The notes under the pieces are model-generated. The model searched no databases. It saw only the letters and a list, made by a program, of their open reading frames with translations, and had not been told where the DNA came from. A DNA stretch of 64,000 bases from Xanthocytophaga agilis. GTDB lineage: Bacteria; Bacteroidota; Bacteroidia; Cytophagales; 172606-1. A program made the position numbers and the translations under genes. Shown in pieces: positions 1 to 8,420 of this stretch (positions are counted from its first letter, which is position 1; each line of letters begins with the position of its first letter). The DNA lies in NCBI RefSeq assembly GCF_030068605.1, contig NZ_JASJOU010000011.1, positions 248,001-312,000 of the forward strand. Reading direction: 5' to 3'.

Positions 1-129
1 ATTTTGATATGGTTGAATTAGAGAATCATCTATTTCAGTATCAGAGTTTGTTAAAAAATATTAAAAATAATAATCCCCGATATCTGTTTTTTAACTTAGA
101 GTACTCACTGTATCTGATCAGTTCTAAAT

Positions 130-1134
130 ATGAAAACACTTTTTATATCCATTGTTTTTGGACTCTCTATCTGCACACTGTATGGTTATCCCATTACACC
201 TCGTCCATTACGAAAACTAATTTCAGAAAGTGAGTATTGTATTGCAGGAAAAGTAGTAGATATTAAACACATAACAAAAACGAGATATTATTCTCGTTCA
301 TTTTGGAGAAAGCCCCAAAGTTATCAGCAAGATGATTATTATGCTCAAATAGTTGTCACAGAAACTCTTCAAGGTACTATTATCTCAAAAGATACAATCT
401 ATGTATCCTTTGAGCCAAATGTTATTTGTCCTTCTCCTGCCATGTATTTTAAAGACACAGATGTTCTTGTATTTCTAGACGCGATTCTCCAGGATACATG
501 TTATACTCCCCATGCTCTTTCCTATGGATCTAAGATTATATCTTCTAATGAAGAATTACAAGTATATAAAGATAGAATACGGGAGATGCAGCAAATTTTA
601 ACTATCAGGGATACAACCTTACAACACTTAGAAACACTTGAGTGGCTTATTCGATGTGCAGAAAATCGATATACCCGCTGGGAAGGTGTATATGAACTAT
701 CTCCAGAAAGTGACTTTATATCTCAATACGATGATGACTTGTCTGGTAAATATATTTTAGAATCTGCACATACATCCTATAAAGAACGATTATATAAATC
801 TCTTATTAAGATTGATACACTATGCTATGCAGACTTTGGACTAATGAATCTGGTGTTGGATTATAATCCAGAGAAGATAAAAAACTTTCTAAAAATCCAT
901 ATAGACAAAATAAACAATCATTCTCAATTGTGGTATGCACCTGATTTAATGTACAGATATGCTGTTCTCACCAAAGATGATCAGATAGCGTTCTGTGCCG
1001 AAGAGTTGAAAGACTTACTTTTTGGAATACATCCTGACCCAAAAATTGCCCGACAAATATGGAATACGTTCTATTATCAGGTAAAAACAACCCTTAATCC
1101 TGATAATAGCTATATTTTCCCATTAAAAAATTAG
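130..1134 (+). CDS. Exported protein of unknown function
   Basis: A 334-residue protein that I do not recognise as a named family. It begins with a clear signal peptide (MKT, a hydrophobic core, probable cleavage after LYG near residue 20), so it is exported. Residues about 30-120 alternate beta-strand-like stretches with a CPSPAMYF segment and then DTDVLVFLD, a pattern seen in secreted OB-fold (NTR-like) proteins; this comparison is only an impression. The rest looks helical. It is the only plus-strand gene here and meets the minus-strand cassette tail to tail, with two bases between the stop codons and no terminator hairpin visible. Confidence 0.75.
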   Translation: MKTLFISIVFGLSICTLYGYPITPRPLRKLISESEYCIAGKVVDIKHITKTRYYSRSFWRKPQSYQQDDYYAQIVVTETLQGTIISKDTIYVSFEPNVICPSPAMYFKDTDVLVFLDAILQDTCYTPHALSYGSKIISSNEELQVYKDRIREMQQILTIRDTTLQHLETLEWLIRCAENRYTRWEGVYELSPESDFISQYDDDLSGKYILESAHTSYKERLYKSLIKIDTLCYADFGLMNLVLDYNPEKIKNFLKIHIDKINNHSQLWYAPDLMYRYAVLTKDDQIAFCAEELKDLLFGIHPDPKIARQIWNTFYYQVKTTLNPDNSYIFPLKN

Positions 1135-1136
1135 TT

Positions 1137-1610
1137 TCAAGAACTCAAAGTATTCAAATAGATTTTTGCAGATTGTATCAGGCTTTCCAGATCTGAAACC
1201 TGGGTAATGGAATATCGTTCACATACGATGTCGATATTCCCTTTTCTCCAAAAGCCATCCGGACAAGAAACCAGTAATTTTCCGGAACGGGCATACAATC
1301 CAAACTCCAGCATAGAAACAGGTGCTTTAGTAGTTGGCTCAAAGTAAATAAGTATTAGATCTGCCCGTTCTAATCCTTCCAATTCCCAACTTACCTGGCC
1401 TTTAAAATCCGGGTTAGAGATAGTTTGCTCCCAATCTGCATTCCAGGCAGCTCTTCGTGGATTCAGAACAGTTACATTTGTGTTATCTATGGCCGTAATG
1501 ACCTTCTGTTGCCAATCCTCTGCTTTTCCCATCTCAATGCTTCCTGCCAGAAATATAGAGGTATGATTAGCTGGAATATGTATAGAATCAGGAGGATATA
1601 TAACAGGCAT
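1137..1610 (-). CDS. Nucleoside 2-deoxyribosyltransferase-like protein
   Basis: 157 residues, the small Rossmann-like deoxyribosyltransferase fold. FLAGSIE (residues 20-26) is the strand-loop typical of the family, LNPRRAAWNADWEQ (49-62) is a substrate-loop-like segment, and MLEFGLYARSGK (100-111) carries the expected catalytic glutamate E102. Family members transfer or hydrolyse the N-glycosidic bond of nucleosides; which base or sugar is used here cannot be read from the sequence. It is the last gene of the ten-gene minus-strand run, 10 bases after the DUF4291 gene. A second, very different member of the same family lies at 4305-4913. Confidence 0.8.
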   Translation of the reverse strand: MPVIYPPDSIHIPANHTSIFLAGSIEMGKAEDWQQKVITAIDNTNVTVLNPRRAAWNADWEQTISNPDFKGQVSWELEGLERADLILIYFEPTTKAPVSMLEFGLYARSGKLLVSCPDGFWRKGNIDIVCERYSITQVSDLESLIQSAKIYLNTLSS

Positions 1611-1620
1611 ATGATAGAAT

Positions 1621-2256
1621 TTATAGATCTAATTGTTTTATAAGCGCACTATCACTCAGAGTATAAATATCTTCTTTGGGTACTATCAACTCACCGATTC
1701 CACTTGTGTCCATATTTTTCTTCTGTTCTATGACAAAGTCTGTAATATCTTCAATATCCAGAATCCACTTTTTGGCAAACTGTTCTGCCATTTGTCCTTT
1801 TAGTCCCAATTGAATAGCTTTTCGATTCAACGTCTTCCCATTTGGATAATGGTCAGGGTCCCATTGTATTCTTACATCAGATTGTTTCATTGCGGTGTTC
1901 CAATCTTCACTAGAGGGATAGATAACTGGCTTAAAACTGGTGTGCACAGCTTGTTTCAGAATAGTTTCAAAATGAGATCTTCCTATAGATATTGCCAGGA
2001 TTCTCTCCTGATTTTCCTGGGTTGCCCATCCTGACCGAAACATCATCCAGATAAAACCAGGCTTTATCCAGGTCATTCGGGTATAGCTATAATCCTTGCC
2101 ACCAAGGAATTTATTGGTAACAGCAAAGTTTGCAATAGAAGGTTTATATGCCTGATATACTATTATTTTCTCCTCATCAAACTGTCCAATGATCTGTTTT
2201 CCATTGGTAGGAAGTCTTTCTTGCTGGTCTGTATATTTTTCTGTCAGTAATTTCAT
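1621..2256 (-). CDS. DUF4291 family protein
   Basis: About 211 residues from the ATG at 2256; a GTG at 2277 would add seven residues and sit three bases behind the exonuclease stop. The pattern IIVYQAYKPSIANFAV, then YTRMTWIKPGFIWMMFRSGW, then ILAISI, is the signature of DUF4291. The function of the family is unknown to me. Conserved Tyr, Arg, Trp and His positions cluster in the N-terminal half, which suggests an enzyme pocket rather than a structural protein. It sits between a 3'-5' exonuclease and a deoxyribosyltransferase-like gene in the NAD/nucleotide cassette, so a nucleotide- or nucleic-acid-related role is likely by context only. Confidence 0.8.
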   Translation of the reverse strand: MKLLTEKYTDQQERLPTNGKQIIGQFDEEKIIVYQAYKPSIANFAVTNKFLGGKDYSYTRMTWIKPGFIWMMFRSGWATQENQERILAISIGRSHFETILKQAVHTSFKPVIYPSSEDWNTAMKQSDVRIQWDPDHYPNGKTLNRKAIQLGLKGQMAEQFAKKWILDIEDITDFVIEQKKNMDTSGIGELIVPKEDIYTLSDSALIKQLDL

Positions 2257-2280
2257 TTTTTGTTTATGTCCCAGCACTGA

Positions 2281-3063
2281 TTACTCAGCAGTTACAATCT
2301 CAATTCGGGTAGGTTCAATACATTCAGGAGGCAATATATTATATCCACTCATTGCCAGTAGTACCTGAGCGGCGTTGACTACATCTAATGCACAATAACG
2401 AGCTATCTTATCCAGGTCATGCTCTTCATAGTATACCTCATGCACCAGACTTCCATCCATTTCTTCTTTACTGGAGGGTATATCAAAAACAGCCGCCAAT
2501 AAGTCTAGCGAGGTAAAGTTTTTAAAATCACCAAACTTCCAAAGGTCCATCGTATCAATATGCTGGATCTCCCAAGGCTTTTTGCCCTGCATCTGCAAAG
2601 GTCCAGGCAGAGGAAGTCGGTTAATAAGAATGCGTCTGGCCAGATAGGGAAAGTCAAATTCTTTTCCGTTATGGGCACAAAGTTGTATGGGCCGACGAGA
2701 AGAGTACTCACCATTCTGACGATTGATATGCAAATCAAAACGTTTCAGATAGTCATTGAACTTTTCCAGCATGGCACGTTCATCGTCAGATACCAGACTG
2801 GTAATGGATAGAACTGTCTTCCCTTTCTTTTCGATCAGATAGCCTAAAGCAATGGAAACAATCTTTCCAAATTCAGCCAGAATTCCACCACGCTGCCTGA
2901 AAAGCTCGGTATCTGTTTCGGTTCCAGCCTTTCGGTATTGATTGGCTTTCTTTGACCACAGGTATTGCATTCGTTCATCCAGTTGCTCGTAATGCTCTAC
3001 TCCTGAAACAGTTTCAATATCCAGGAATACAATATTGGTAAATTGTCGTAAGTCGTCTGTCAT
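2281..3063 (-). CDS. PolB-like predicted 3'-5' exonuclease (DEDDy)
   Basis: 260 residues, a standalone DnaQ-fold exonuclease of the type related to family B polymerase proofreading domains. ExoI is FLDIETVSG with D15 and E17, ExoII is in CAHNGKEFDFPYLARR with D137, and ExoIII is YCALDV with Y223 and D227, giving the complete DEDDy metal-binding set. D170 in HIDTMDLWKFGDF is also conserved in the family. Such proteins trim DNA or RNA 3' ends; the natural substrate is not known. A 100-base gap precedes it, and on the minus strand TATTTTTG (3092-3085) fits a Bacteroidota -7 element, so an internal promoter is possible, though no good -33 element is present. Confidence 0.85.
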   Translation of the reverse strand: MTDDLRQFTNIVFLDIETVSGVEHYEQLDERMQYLWSKKANQYRKAGTETDTELFRQRGGILAEFGKIVSIALGYLIEKKGKTVLSITSLVSDDERAMLEKFNDYLKRFDLHINRQNGEYSSRRPIQLCAHNGKEFDFPYLARRILINRLPLPGPLQMQGKKPWEIQHIDTMDLWKFGDFKNFTSLDLLAAVFDIPSSKEEMDGSLVHEVYYEEHDLDKIARYCALDVVNAAQVLLAMSGYNILPPECIEPTRIEIVTAE

Positions 3064-3163
3064 CTATACTATGTGGTTTCTCAACAAAAATAGTATCTTT
3101 TCAGCTGAATTATCTTGCTATTCTGTTTTTCCGTCAATCAACATAGTAAAAAAGCTATTTTGC

Positions 3164-3718
3164 TTACTCAATAGTATCTTCTGATCGGTTAATAAAAGAA
3201 ATATTACGGAGGCTAAGAATAAATCCTGACTTTTCAAGATATTCTAACTCCAGCTTCTCTTTCAGGTTCAGTTCCTCATTTTTGGTTCTCAGATAGAAGC
3301 TTTTACGTTGTGTAGCAGTATAGGGATATTTTAACGTAACATATTTTGTACTCTTCTTTTTCATTTGGGTGTCAGTTGACACATCATCCAGACAAGCAAC
3401 GGTTTGTAGCTTATTTTTAAGTCCGGACCGTAGATCTTCTTTGAGTCGCCGTATATCCCAGCTTAGCCAGATCCATGACAAAACGCCTAAACCTATATAT
3501 ATACCCAGACTAATCTTCCAGGCTCCAGCCCAGGTAAGAGGTAAAAACATCCGGAGCAGAAAAAATGCACCGATCACTATACCTACCAACAATATCCACA
3601 TCCCCCACCGCGCCTGATACAAGTTATGAATCTCAGTGCGTAATGTATCCTGATCACTGGCGCTTAGTGGGAATACTTCAAAATGAGGGCTATTTTCATC
3701 CTTGTTCCAGAAACTCAT
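3164..3718 (-). CDS. Small membrane protein with two helices, unknown function
   Basis: 184 residues. Two transmembrane helices lie close together, about residues 38-59 (MWILLVGIVIGAFFLLRMF) and 64-88 (ending SWIWLSW), followed by a hydrophilic C-terminal region of about 95 residues. The N-terminal 35 residues are hydrophilic, so the protein is probably an inner-membrane hairpin with both ends in the cytoplasm. I do not recognise a family. It starts 20 bases after the preceding exported protein gene and is probably cotranscribed with the NAD cassette; nothing in its sequence links it to NAD metabolism. Confidence 0.65.
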   Translation of the reverse strand: MSFWNKDENSPHFEVFPLSASDQDTLRTEIHNLYQARWGMWILLVGIVIGAFFLLRMFLPLTWAGAWKISLGIYIGLGVLSWIWLSWDIRRLKEDLRSGLKNKLQTVACLDDVSTDTQMKKKSTKYVTLKYPYTATQRKSFYLRTKNEELNLKEKLELEYLEKSGFILSLRNISFINRSEDTIE

Positions 3719-3738
3719 TGTTTTAGTAGCAAATCGGG

Positions 3739-4293
3739 TTATTCTTTATTGACATCATAGTTTTCAAACAGTACGTTCCCAAAATCTTTTGTTGTTTTAA
3801 CTTTTGTTTCTACTTTGTCAGGATCAGAAGTATGAAATGAATCTGACCCATCTTTGTGCAGGTACCACTTTTTATCAGTTGGATTGTACTTAAATGTTAT
3901 AATCCGGGTCCAGCGCCAACTGCTACCTCCATAATGCTCAATCGAAAAATAACCATTTTTGATAGTAATATCAGAAAACGGATCACCAAAAACACCACCA
4001 CACTGATAACATAAGACAACCTTGTCGTTTCGGGCAACCTGCTTTAGCTTTCCATCTGGCTGCCGGATCAGAATAAGTAATGGGCGGGGAACTTCTTCTT
4101 CTGTTTTTTTATCCTCATCTTTTACTTTTAAGATAAGCAAGCAATCTGATTTGCCATCTTTATTCAAGTCACCATTTTCCTTATGTAGCATTTCATATCC
4201 TTTTACTATAAAAGGTTTGATCTCTGCATCTGTCTGTGCATTACAGAGTATAGAAAAGGATATAAATATTAAAAATAACAGACTTTTTTTCAT
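3739..4293 (-). CDS. Exported protein of unknown function
   Basis: 184 residues from the ATG at 4293, chosen because MKKSLLFLIFISFSILCNAQ is a complete signal peptide with cleavage after CNA; an upstream ATG at 4317 would overlap the previous gene and spoil the signal peptide. The mature part has GDLNKDGKSDCLLILK, the calcium-loop-like pattern found in proteins that report FG-GAP or VCBS-type repeats, and a glycine-rich GGSSWRWTRI strand. The same general type of exported protein is encoded at 6997-8364 in the same run. The function is unknown. It starts 11 bases after the upstream stop. Confidence 0.65.
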   Translation of the reverse strand: MKKSLLFLIFISFSILCNAQTDAEIKPFIVKGYEMLHKENGDLNKDGKSDCLLILKVKDEDKKTEEEVPRPLLILIRQPDGKLKQVARNDKVVLCYQCGGVFGDPFSDITIKNGYFSIEHYGGSSWRWTRIITFKYNPTDKKWYLHKDGSDSFHTSDPDKVETKVKTTKDFGNVLFENYDVNKE

Positions 4294-4304
4294 GACATAT
4301 TTTC

Positions 4305-4913
4305 TTAATATTCCCATTTGTTCTGAACCAACGTTGTTGCGATTTCTTCGATAAAAGAATCAGCAACTAATTTGTGCTTCTCTCCTTTAGGCAGAAAGTG
4401 CCATTTAATCCCATGTATATCCGTTATGCGCTTGGCCCACTTAATCCCTTCTGCATCTTCCGGAGAACCAATAATAAACTTTCTCCGTTGCGGACTTTTC
4501 AGATATTCCTGTAGGTAATACCCCAGTTCGAACCGGGTAGTGGGTCCAATGTTAGGCGGAAAGTTTTCAGCTACTTCTGGTAACCAATAGGTAGGTAACC
4601 AGAATGCAGTAATATCACATAAATTCAGGTATTGCCATTCCCAGGGAACCTGCTTATTCAATACCTCTGTTAATTTTGAATTTCCTGCCACATCAATGTC
4701 AGACCAAATACCACTTTCCGGTTCAGGAGCAACCACCACCATACTAGGATCAAGTCTCTCATCCCTTTCCAATGTAGAAATAACAGTTCTCCTCCACCCT
4801 GTTGTCATCGCCTCACCACCCGGAGGAGTAGGCCCTCCCAGAAAAACTCCTAACTTCGGAAAAACAGTTTGGTGTTGTCGGGCATACAAGACTCTGATTT
4901 TTTCTCTTTCCAT
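4305..4913 (-). CDS. Nucleoside 2-deoxyribosyltransferase-like protein
   Basis: 202 residues of the deoxyribosyltransferase-like fold (Nuc_deoxyri_tr2 type). VFLGGPTPPGG (residues 23-33) forms the nucleotide loop, WEWQYLNLCDITAFWLP (91-107) is the second conserved strand, and TTRFELGYYL (125-134) carries the likely catalytic E129. The VVVAPEPESGIWSDI segment is typical of this subgroup. It is longer than, and only distantly similar to, the one at 1137-1610. It starts 38 bases after nadE and belongs to the same transcript by spacing. A role in breaking or remaking nucleoside or pyridine-nucleotide glycosidic bonds is plausible but inferred. Confidence 0.8.
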   Translation of the reverse strand: MEREKIRVLYARQHQTVFPKLGVFLGGPTPPGGEAMTTGWRRTVISTLERDERLDPSMVVVAPEPESGIWSDIDVAGNSKLTEVLNKQVPWEWQYLNLCDITAFWLPTYWLPEVAENFPPNIGPTTRFELGYYLQEYLKSPQRRKFIIGSPEDAEGIKWAKRITDIHGIKWHFLPKGEKHKLVADSFIEEIATTLVQNKWEY

Positions 4914-4951
4914 AAAGTATACTTAGCTTCTTTGCTGGTTATCTGATTCTT

Positions 4952-6934
4952 CTATGCACCTATGCTTTTTCTCATATCCTCTAGTTCCTTTTCAAAACCT
5001 CCTGACAAAATCGGGAAGCGACACCATGTTTTAGGGTCTAAGCTATGATCATCCACATGGAATCCAGGAGCATATCGTTCCCGTTTCCATTGGTTACGGC
5101 TCCACAATCGGAAAAATCGTTCAATAGACTTGATAATTATCTCCTCTGCATAGATACCCTCAAACTTGTATTTCATCAATGGCAATATATCCTTAGGCAT
5201 CTTCTTATCACGTATGGCAGCATCTTCAATAGCATCCAGCAAAGCATATGGCATCAGATCTTCCTCATCTGTTTGCTTTTTATCCTGAGGACGTAATTCA
5301 GCAGTAGGTTGCAGACTATTCACTGCTTTCAGCCCTGCAAAACGAATTCGTCCTTCCAATCCATCGGTTTCCAGCCAACGCAGCCATTGACGAATAAAAT
5401 GCTTGTTGATACCTGCAATCGGACTGATGCTACCAGCAGTATCCCCATCCATAGTGGCATAACCAACAGCCGCCTCAGATCGGTTACTGGTAGAGAGTAA
5501 CAGCGCATTTTTCACATTAGCTAGTAACCAGATACTTGGAGCCCGGACCCGTGCCTGGATATTTTGCAAAGGAACATCATCTGTCTCCCAGGAAAGTTTA
5601 CGACCCAAGCCACCTTCTATTAAACTACGGTATTCTTTTACCAATGTGTCAATACTGATCTCAAAGTATTCAACGTCCAGATCTTTTGCCAGCGTTTCAG
5701 CCGAGTTACGGGTATCATCCGAACTATTTTCTGTGGCCTGGTAAACACATGTAATCAATGTAGCTGCTACATCTGCTTCTGTCAGGCAATTTTGAATATC
5801 TTTCTGATAAAACAGCTTTTTCTTTAAGCCTTCCAAACCTATTTCTTCTATACAAAGTTTAATTGCCAATCGACATAAAGAAGCAATAGCAGAGGAATCA
5901 GCACCTCCGCTCAGAGAAATTACCCAACCATTGGAACGGCTCTTACGCAGGTAGTCAAATAGGGCCAATGCAATACAACGGGCAAATTCTTCTTCTTTGG
6001 TGTACTGACTTTTTTCCCAACTCTCTAACTCATAACTATAGGGTTCATAGGCAGCTTTGTACCATACAAAAGGCACTTTAACAATCCCAAAATCATTCTT
6101 AATCAGTGGAACACGATTCTGTATCTGTGAAAGTCGGGTATTGTCTACATCGATAACCGCAGATACCAGTAGAAAATCTTTATAGCTAAACCGACTTCCA
6201 GAAGCCAGTCCTACAGCAGAAGAGGTGATAAACGCATCCCCATCAAAGATAGCTCGTCCGGATTCATTTCCGAGTAGGTTCACATATAAATAGGTAGCGC
6301 CAAATGCCCGGGAAGCATCCATGACAAAACGTTCTCGTAAGAATGATTTGCCAAACTCAAAGTGACTGGCACTAGGATTGAGAATAATATCTACTCCACG
6401 TAAATACAATTCACGCCCTGGACGATGGGCAATCCAGGCATCTTCACATATCTCATAACCAACCCGGATACCCTGCACTTCAAAAATCAGATCTCCAGCT
6501 GGGTATTCCTGCCCATTGATTTCGATAGATGTAACTACTCCTGCTTCCCAGGCATGAAACCAGCGTGGTTCGTAATAGATGCTATTTCCAGGAAGATTTT
6601 TTTTACATACAAATCCCTGAATCTTCTTATCTGCAATGAAGCATGCGGTATTATACAAACGGTGATTATAACGAACAGGTAACCCAACTGAAACCATAAT
6701 TCCTTCACTCGCGTCTGCAATAAGCTGAAGCATTTCACCTGCAGTTTGTGTAACTCCGGGTGCATAAAACATATCTTCACATCCATATCCGGATATACTC
6801 AATTCTGGAAAACACAACAAACTTATATTTTGCTTCTTGGCTTCTGCTATCGCATCCAGATGATGTTGCACATTACGTTTCCAGTCCAAAGGAGTCTGGT
6901 TTACCACTGCTGCCGCAATTTTAAGAGGATTCAT
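4952..6934 (-). CDS. nadE: Glutamine-dependent NAD+ synthetase
   Basis: 660 residues, the two-domain form that makes NAD+ from deamido-NAD+, ATP and glutamine. The N-terminal nitrilase-fold glutaminase domain (1-280) shows the triad: E44 in CFPELSISGYG, a lysine in CKKNLPG (K111 or K112) and C163 in YEICEDAW. The C-terminal synthetase domain has the PP-loop SGGADSS at 342-348 and later LSTSNRSEAAVGY and DGDTAGSI, which bind ATP and deamido-NAD. It lies 62 bases after the exported-protein gene and is the last step of the salvage route begun by pncB at 9362-10843; the middle step, nadD, is not in the window. Confidence 0.95.
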   Translation of the reverse strand: MNPLKIAAAVVNQTPLDWKRNVQHHLDAIAEAKKQNISLLCFPELSISGYGCEDMFYAPGVTQTAGEMLQLIADASEGIMVSVGLPVRYNHRLYNTACFIADKKIQGFVCKKNLPGNSIYYEPRWFHAWEAGVVTSIEINGQEYPAGDLIFEVQGIRVGYEICEDAWIAHRPGRELYLRGVDIILNPSASHFEFGKSFLRERFVMDASRAFGATYLYVNLLGNESGRAIFDGDAFITSSAVGLASGSRFSYKDFLLVSAVIDVDNTRLSQIQNRVPLIKNDFGIVKVPFVWYKAAYEPYSYELESWEKSQYTKEEEFARCIALALFDYLRKSRSNGWVISLSGGADSSAIASLCRLAIKLCIEEIGLEGLKKKLFYQKDIQNCLTEADVAATLITCVYQATENSSDDTRNSAETLAKDLDVEYFEISIDTLVKEYRSLIEGGLGRKLSWETDDVPLQNIQARVRAPSIWLLANVKNALLLSTSNRSEAAVGYATMDGDTAGSISPIAGINKHFIRQWLRWLETDGLEGRIRFAGLKAVNSLQPTAELRPQDKKQTDEEDLMPYALLDAIEDAAIRDKKMPKDILPLMKYKFEGIYAEEIIIKSIERFFRLWSRNQWKRERYAPGFHVDDHSLDPKTWCRFPILSGGFEKELEDMRKSIGA

Positions 6935-6996
6935 ATCTGTTAATGTTTTTAAGTATGTTGCACCACGAAAGCATAGACTACGCTATACTCCCGCAT

Positions 6997-8364
6997 TTAT
7001 TTCTTTTCTTCAGTATAAACTTCACTTAGTAATTTCTTTTTCTTTTTTTCAATCCACTTTCCCTTTATCAGTTTTCCATCTATGATATAACAATATTCAG
7101 TTCCATCTTCTTTTGTATGTGTACAGTCTTCCTGATAACGAGCAACCAGGATCAGTTTACCATTGATATACTGATAGGTATCACGTCCATGATCACAACA
7201 ACTTCCCCTCCAGGAGCTATGAATAGTTTTCGTTTTTGTATCAAACTCCGGACTGGTAATTTCAGAAAGAGCCAGATCAAACTCAAACAACTTTGTTTTC
7301 GGATTATACAAATAGATATTGTGAGGGATATTCGGCCCTGCAGGAAGAAACATCATGATATGAATATCCGGATACCCATCAAAATTACAGTCCTGCACCT
7401 GTATGCAATTATTCACAGGATTAGTAGGTGTAGCCCCTAATCGATCTATAACTTGTAAAGTAGCACCTGTTTCTACTGACTTTATACGAATAGCTTGTGC
7501 TACGGCAGATTCTAAATCGCCTTCAGTTGTATCACTCCAGGCAACATCAAATGCATACTCATCTGTATGCTGTTGTTGTTTAATCCAACTACCTGATTGC
7601 AATTCTTCTTTCGAAAGCCATCCATGTGTAATCCTAGCATTTACAGAAACCTGCTCAACCTCATACCAGTTAGTTGCTTCCTGCAATACTGCTACATATT
7701 CTCCTCCATATATCGAGTTCATTTTTCGACTAGCAACATCTGGATTCTGATAGAGAGAGATACTGTCCACATTGATTTTTTGGATATCAATATAAGGTCT
7801 GGCATTTCCTAAATAAAAAGGGCTTATAGGATAAATTACTGTTTGATAACGGGTAGTAATAACCGGAAAAACAGTTTTATCCATATGTAAACTATCTGTC
7901 AGTACTTTGGGTGTACCAGCCAGAAAAAACTGGTCAGGATAGATCCGAAAGTAATAGCCAGCATACATCTGAATACTCCGAAAATCATATCCACTGTTTA
8001 GATCACCTCCCCAAACAGTTGTGTCCATTGCAGTTTGATATTGTCCTGCATGCGCTTCAAGTTTGGGAGTATATCCATATACAGTTCCATTATAAGGCTC
8101 TGGATTTTTGGCAAGGAACAGAAACTTTATAGTTTTAGCAGAAGTATCAACCGAGACCATTGCATACGTTATCTGTAGTTTTTCATCCAGATAAGGTTCA
8201 GCTCTTTTGTTCGTATGATAACTCTCACCACTATACTGGGGAATCGGATAAGGAAATGGATAGGAAGGCTTTATCTCATAGATTCCTGCTTTTGGAACCT
8301 GTGCTGTCAGTAGAACAGAAGTCCAGAATAACAGAATAAGATATGGTATTATGTATCTTTTCAA
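6997..8364 (-). CDS. Exported protein with SH3-like and XAC2610-like regions
   Basis: 455 residues with a signal peptide (MKRYIIPYLILLFWTSVLLTA, cleavage near AQV). Residues about 205-265 (from SLYQNPDVASRK to HGWLSKEEL) look like a bacterial SH3-type domain, as in proteins that bind cell-wall or other envelope parts. Residues about 320-430 include NCIQVQDCNFDGYPDIHIMM, the pattern of XAC2610-type periplasmic proteins, and several cysteines (SCCDHG, EDCTHT) that may form disulfides. No catalytic motif is visible. It sits between prs and nadE, with gaps of 56 and 62 bases, which is odd for an exported protein inside an NAD cassette. Confidence 0.7.
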   Translation of the reverse strand: MKRYIIPYLILLFWTSVLLTAQVPKAGIYEIKPSYPFPYPIPQYSGESYHTNKRAEPYLDEKLQITYAMVSVDTSAKTIKFLFLAKNPEPYNGTVYGYTPKLEAHAGQYQTAMDTTVWGGDLNSGYDFRSIQMYAGYYFRIYPDQFFLAGTPKVLTDSLHMDKTVFPVITTRYQTVIYPISPFYLGNARPYIDIQKINVDSISLYQNPDVASRKMNSIYGGEYVAVLQEATNWYEVEQVSVNARITHGWLSKEELQSGSWIKQQQHTDEYAFDVAWSDTTEGDLESAVAQAIRIKSVETGATLQVIDRLGATPTNPVNNCIQVQDCNFDGYPDIHIMMFLPAGPNIPHNIYLYNPKTKLFEFDLALSEITSPEFDTKTKTIHSSWRGSCCDHGRDTYQYINGKLILVARYQEDCTHTKEDGTEYCYIIDGKLIKGKWIEKKKKKLLSEVYTEEKK

Positions 8365-8420
8365 GGAACTGATATAGCTGATTATAAGATACTATCTTCA
8401 CAAAGTCTTCATCAATATAG

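Noticed and set aside
9-233. Open frame of 74 codons at the window start
   Set aside because: It overlaps the signal-peptide gene at 130 in another frame, has no family features and reads like out-of-frame coding sequence.
5045-5296. Plus-strand frames opposite nadE
   Set aside because: Several long frames lie opposite nadE, but nadE has complete catalytic motifs in both domains, so these are shadows.
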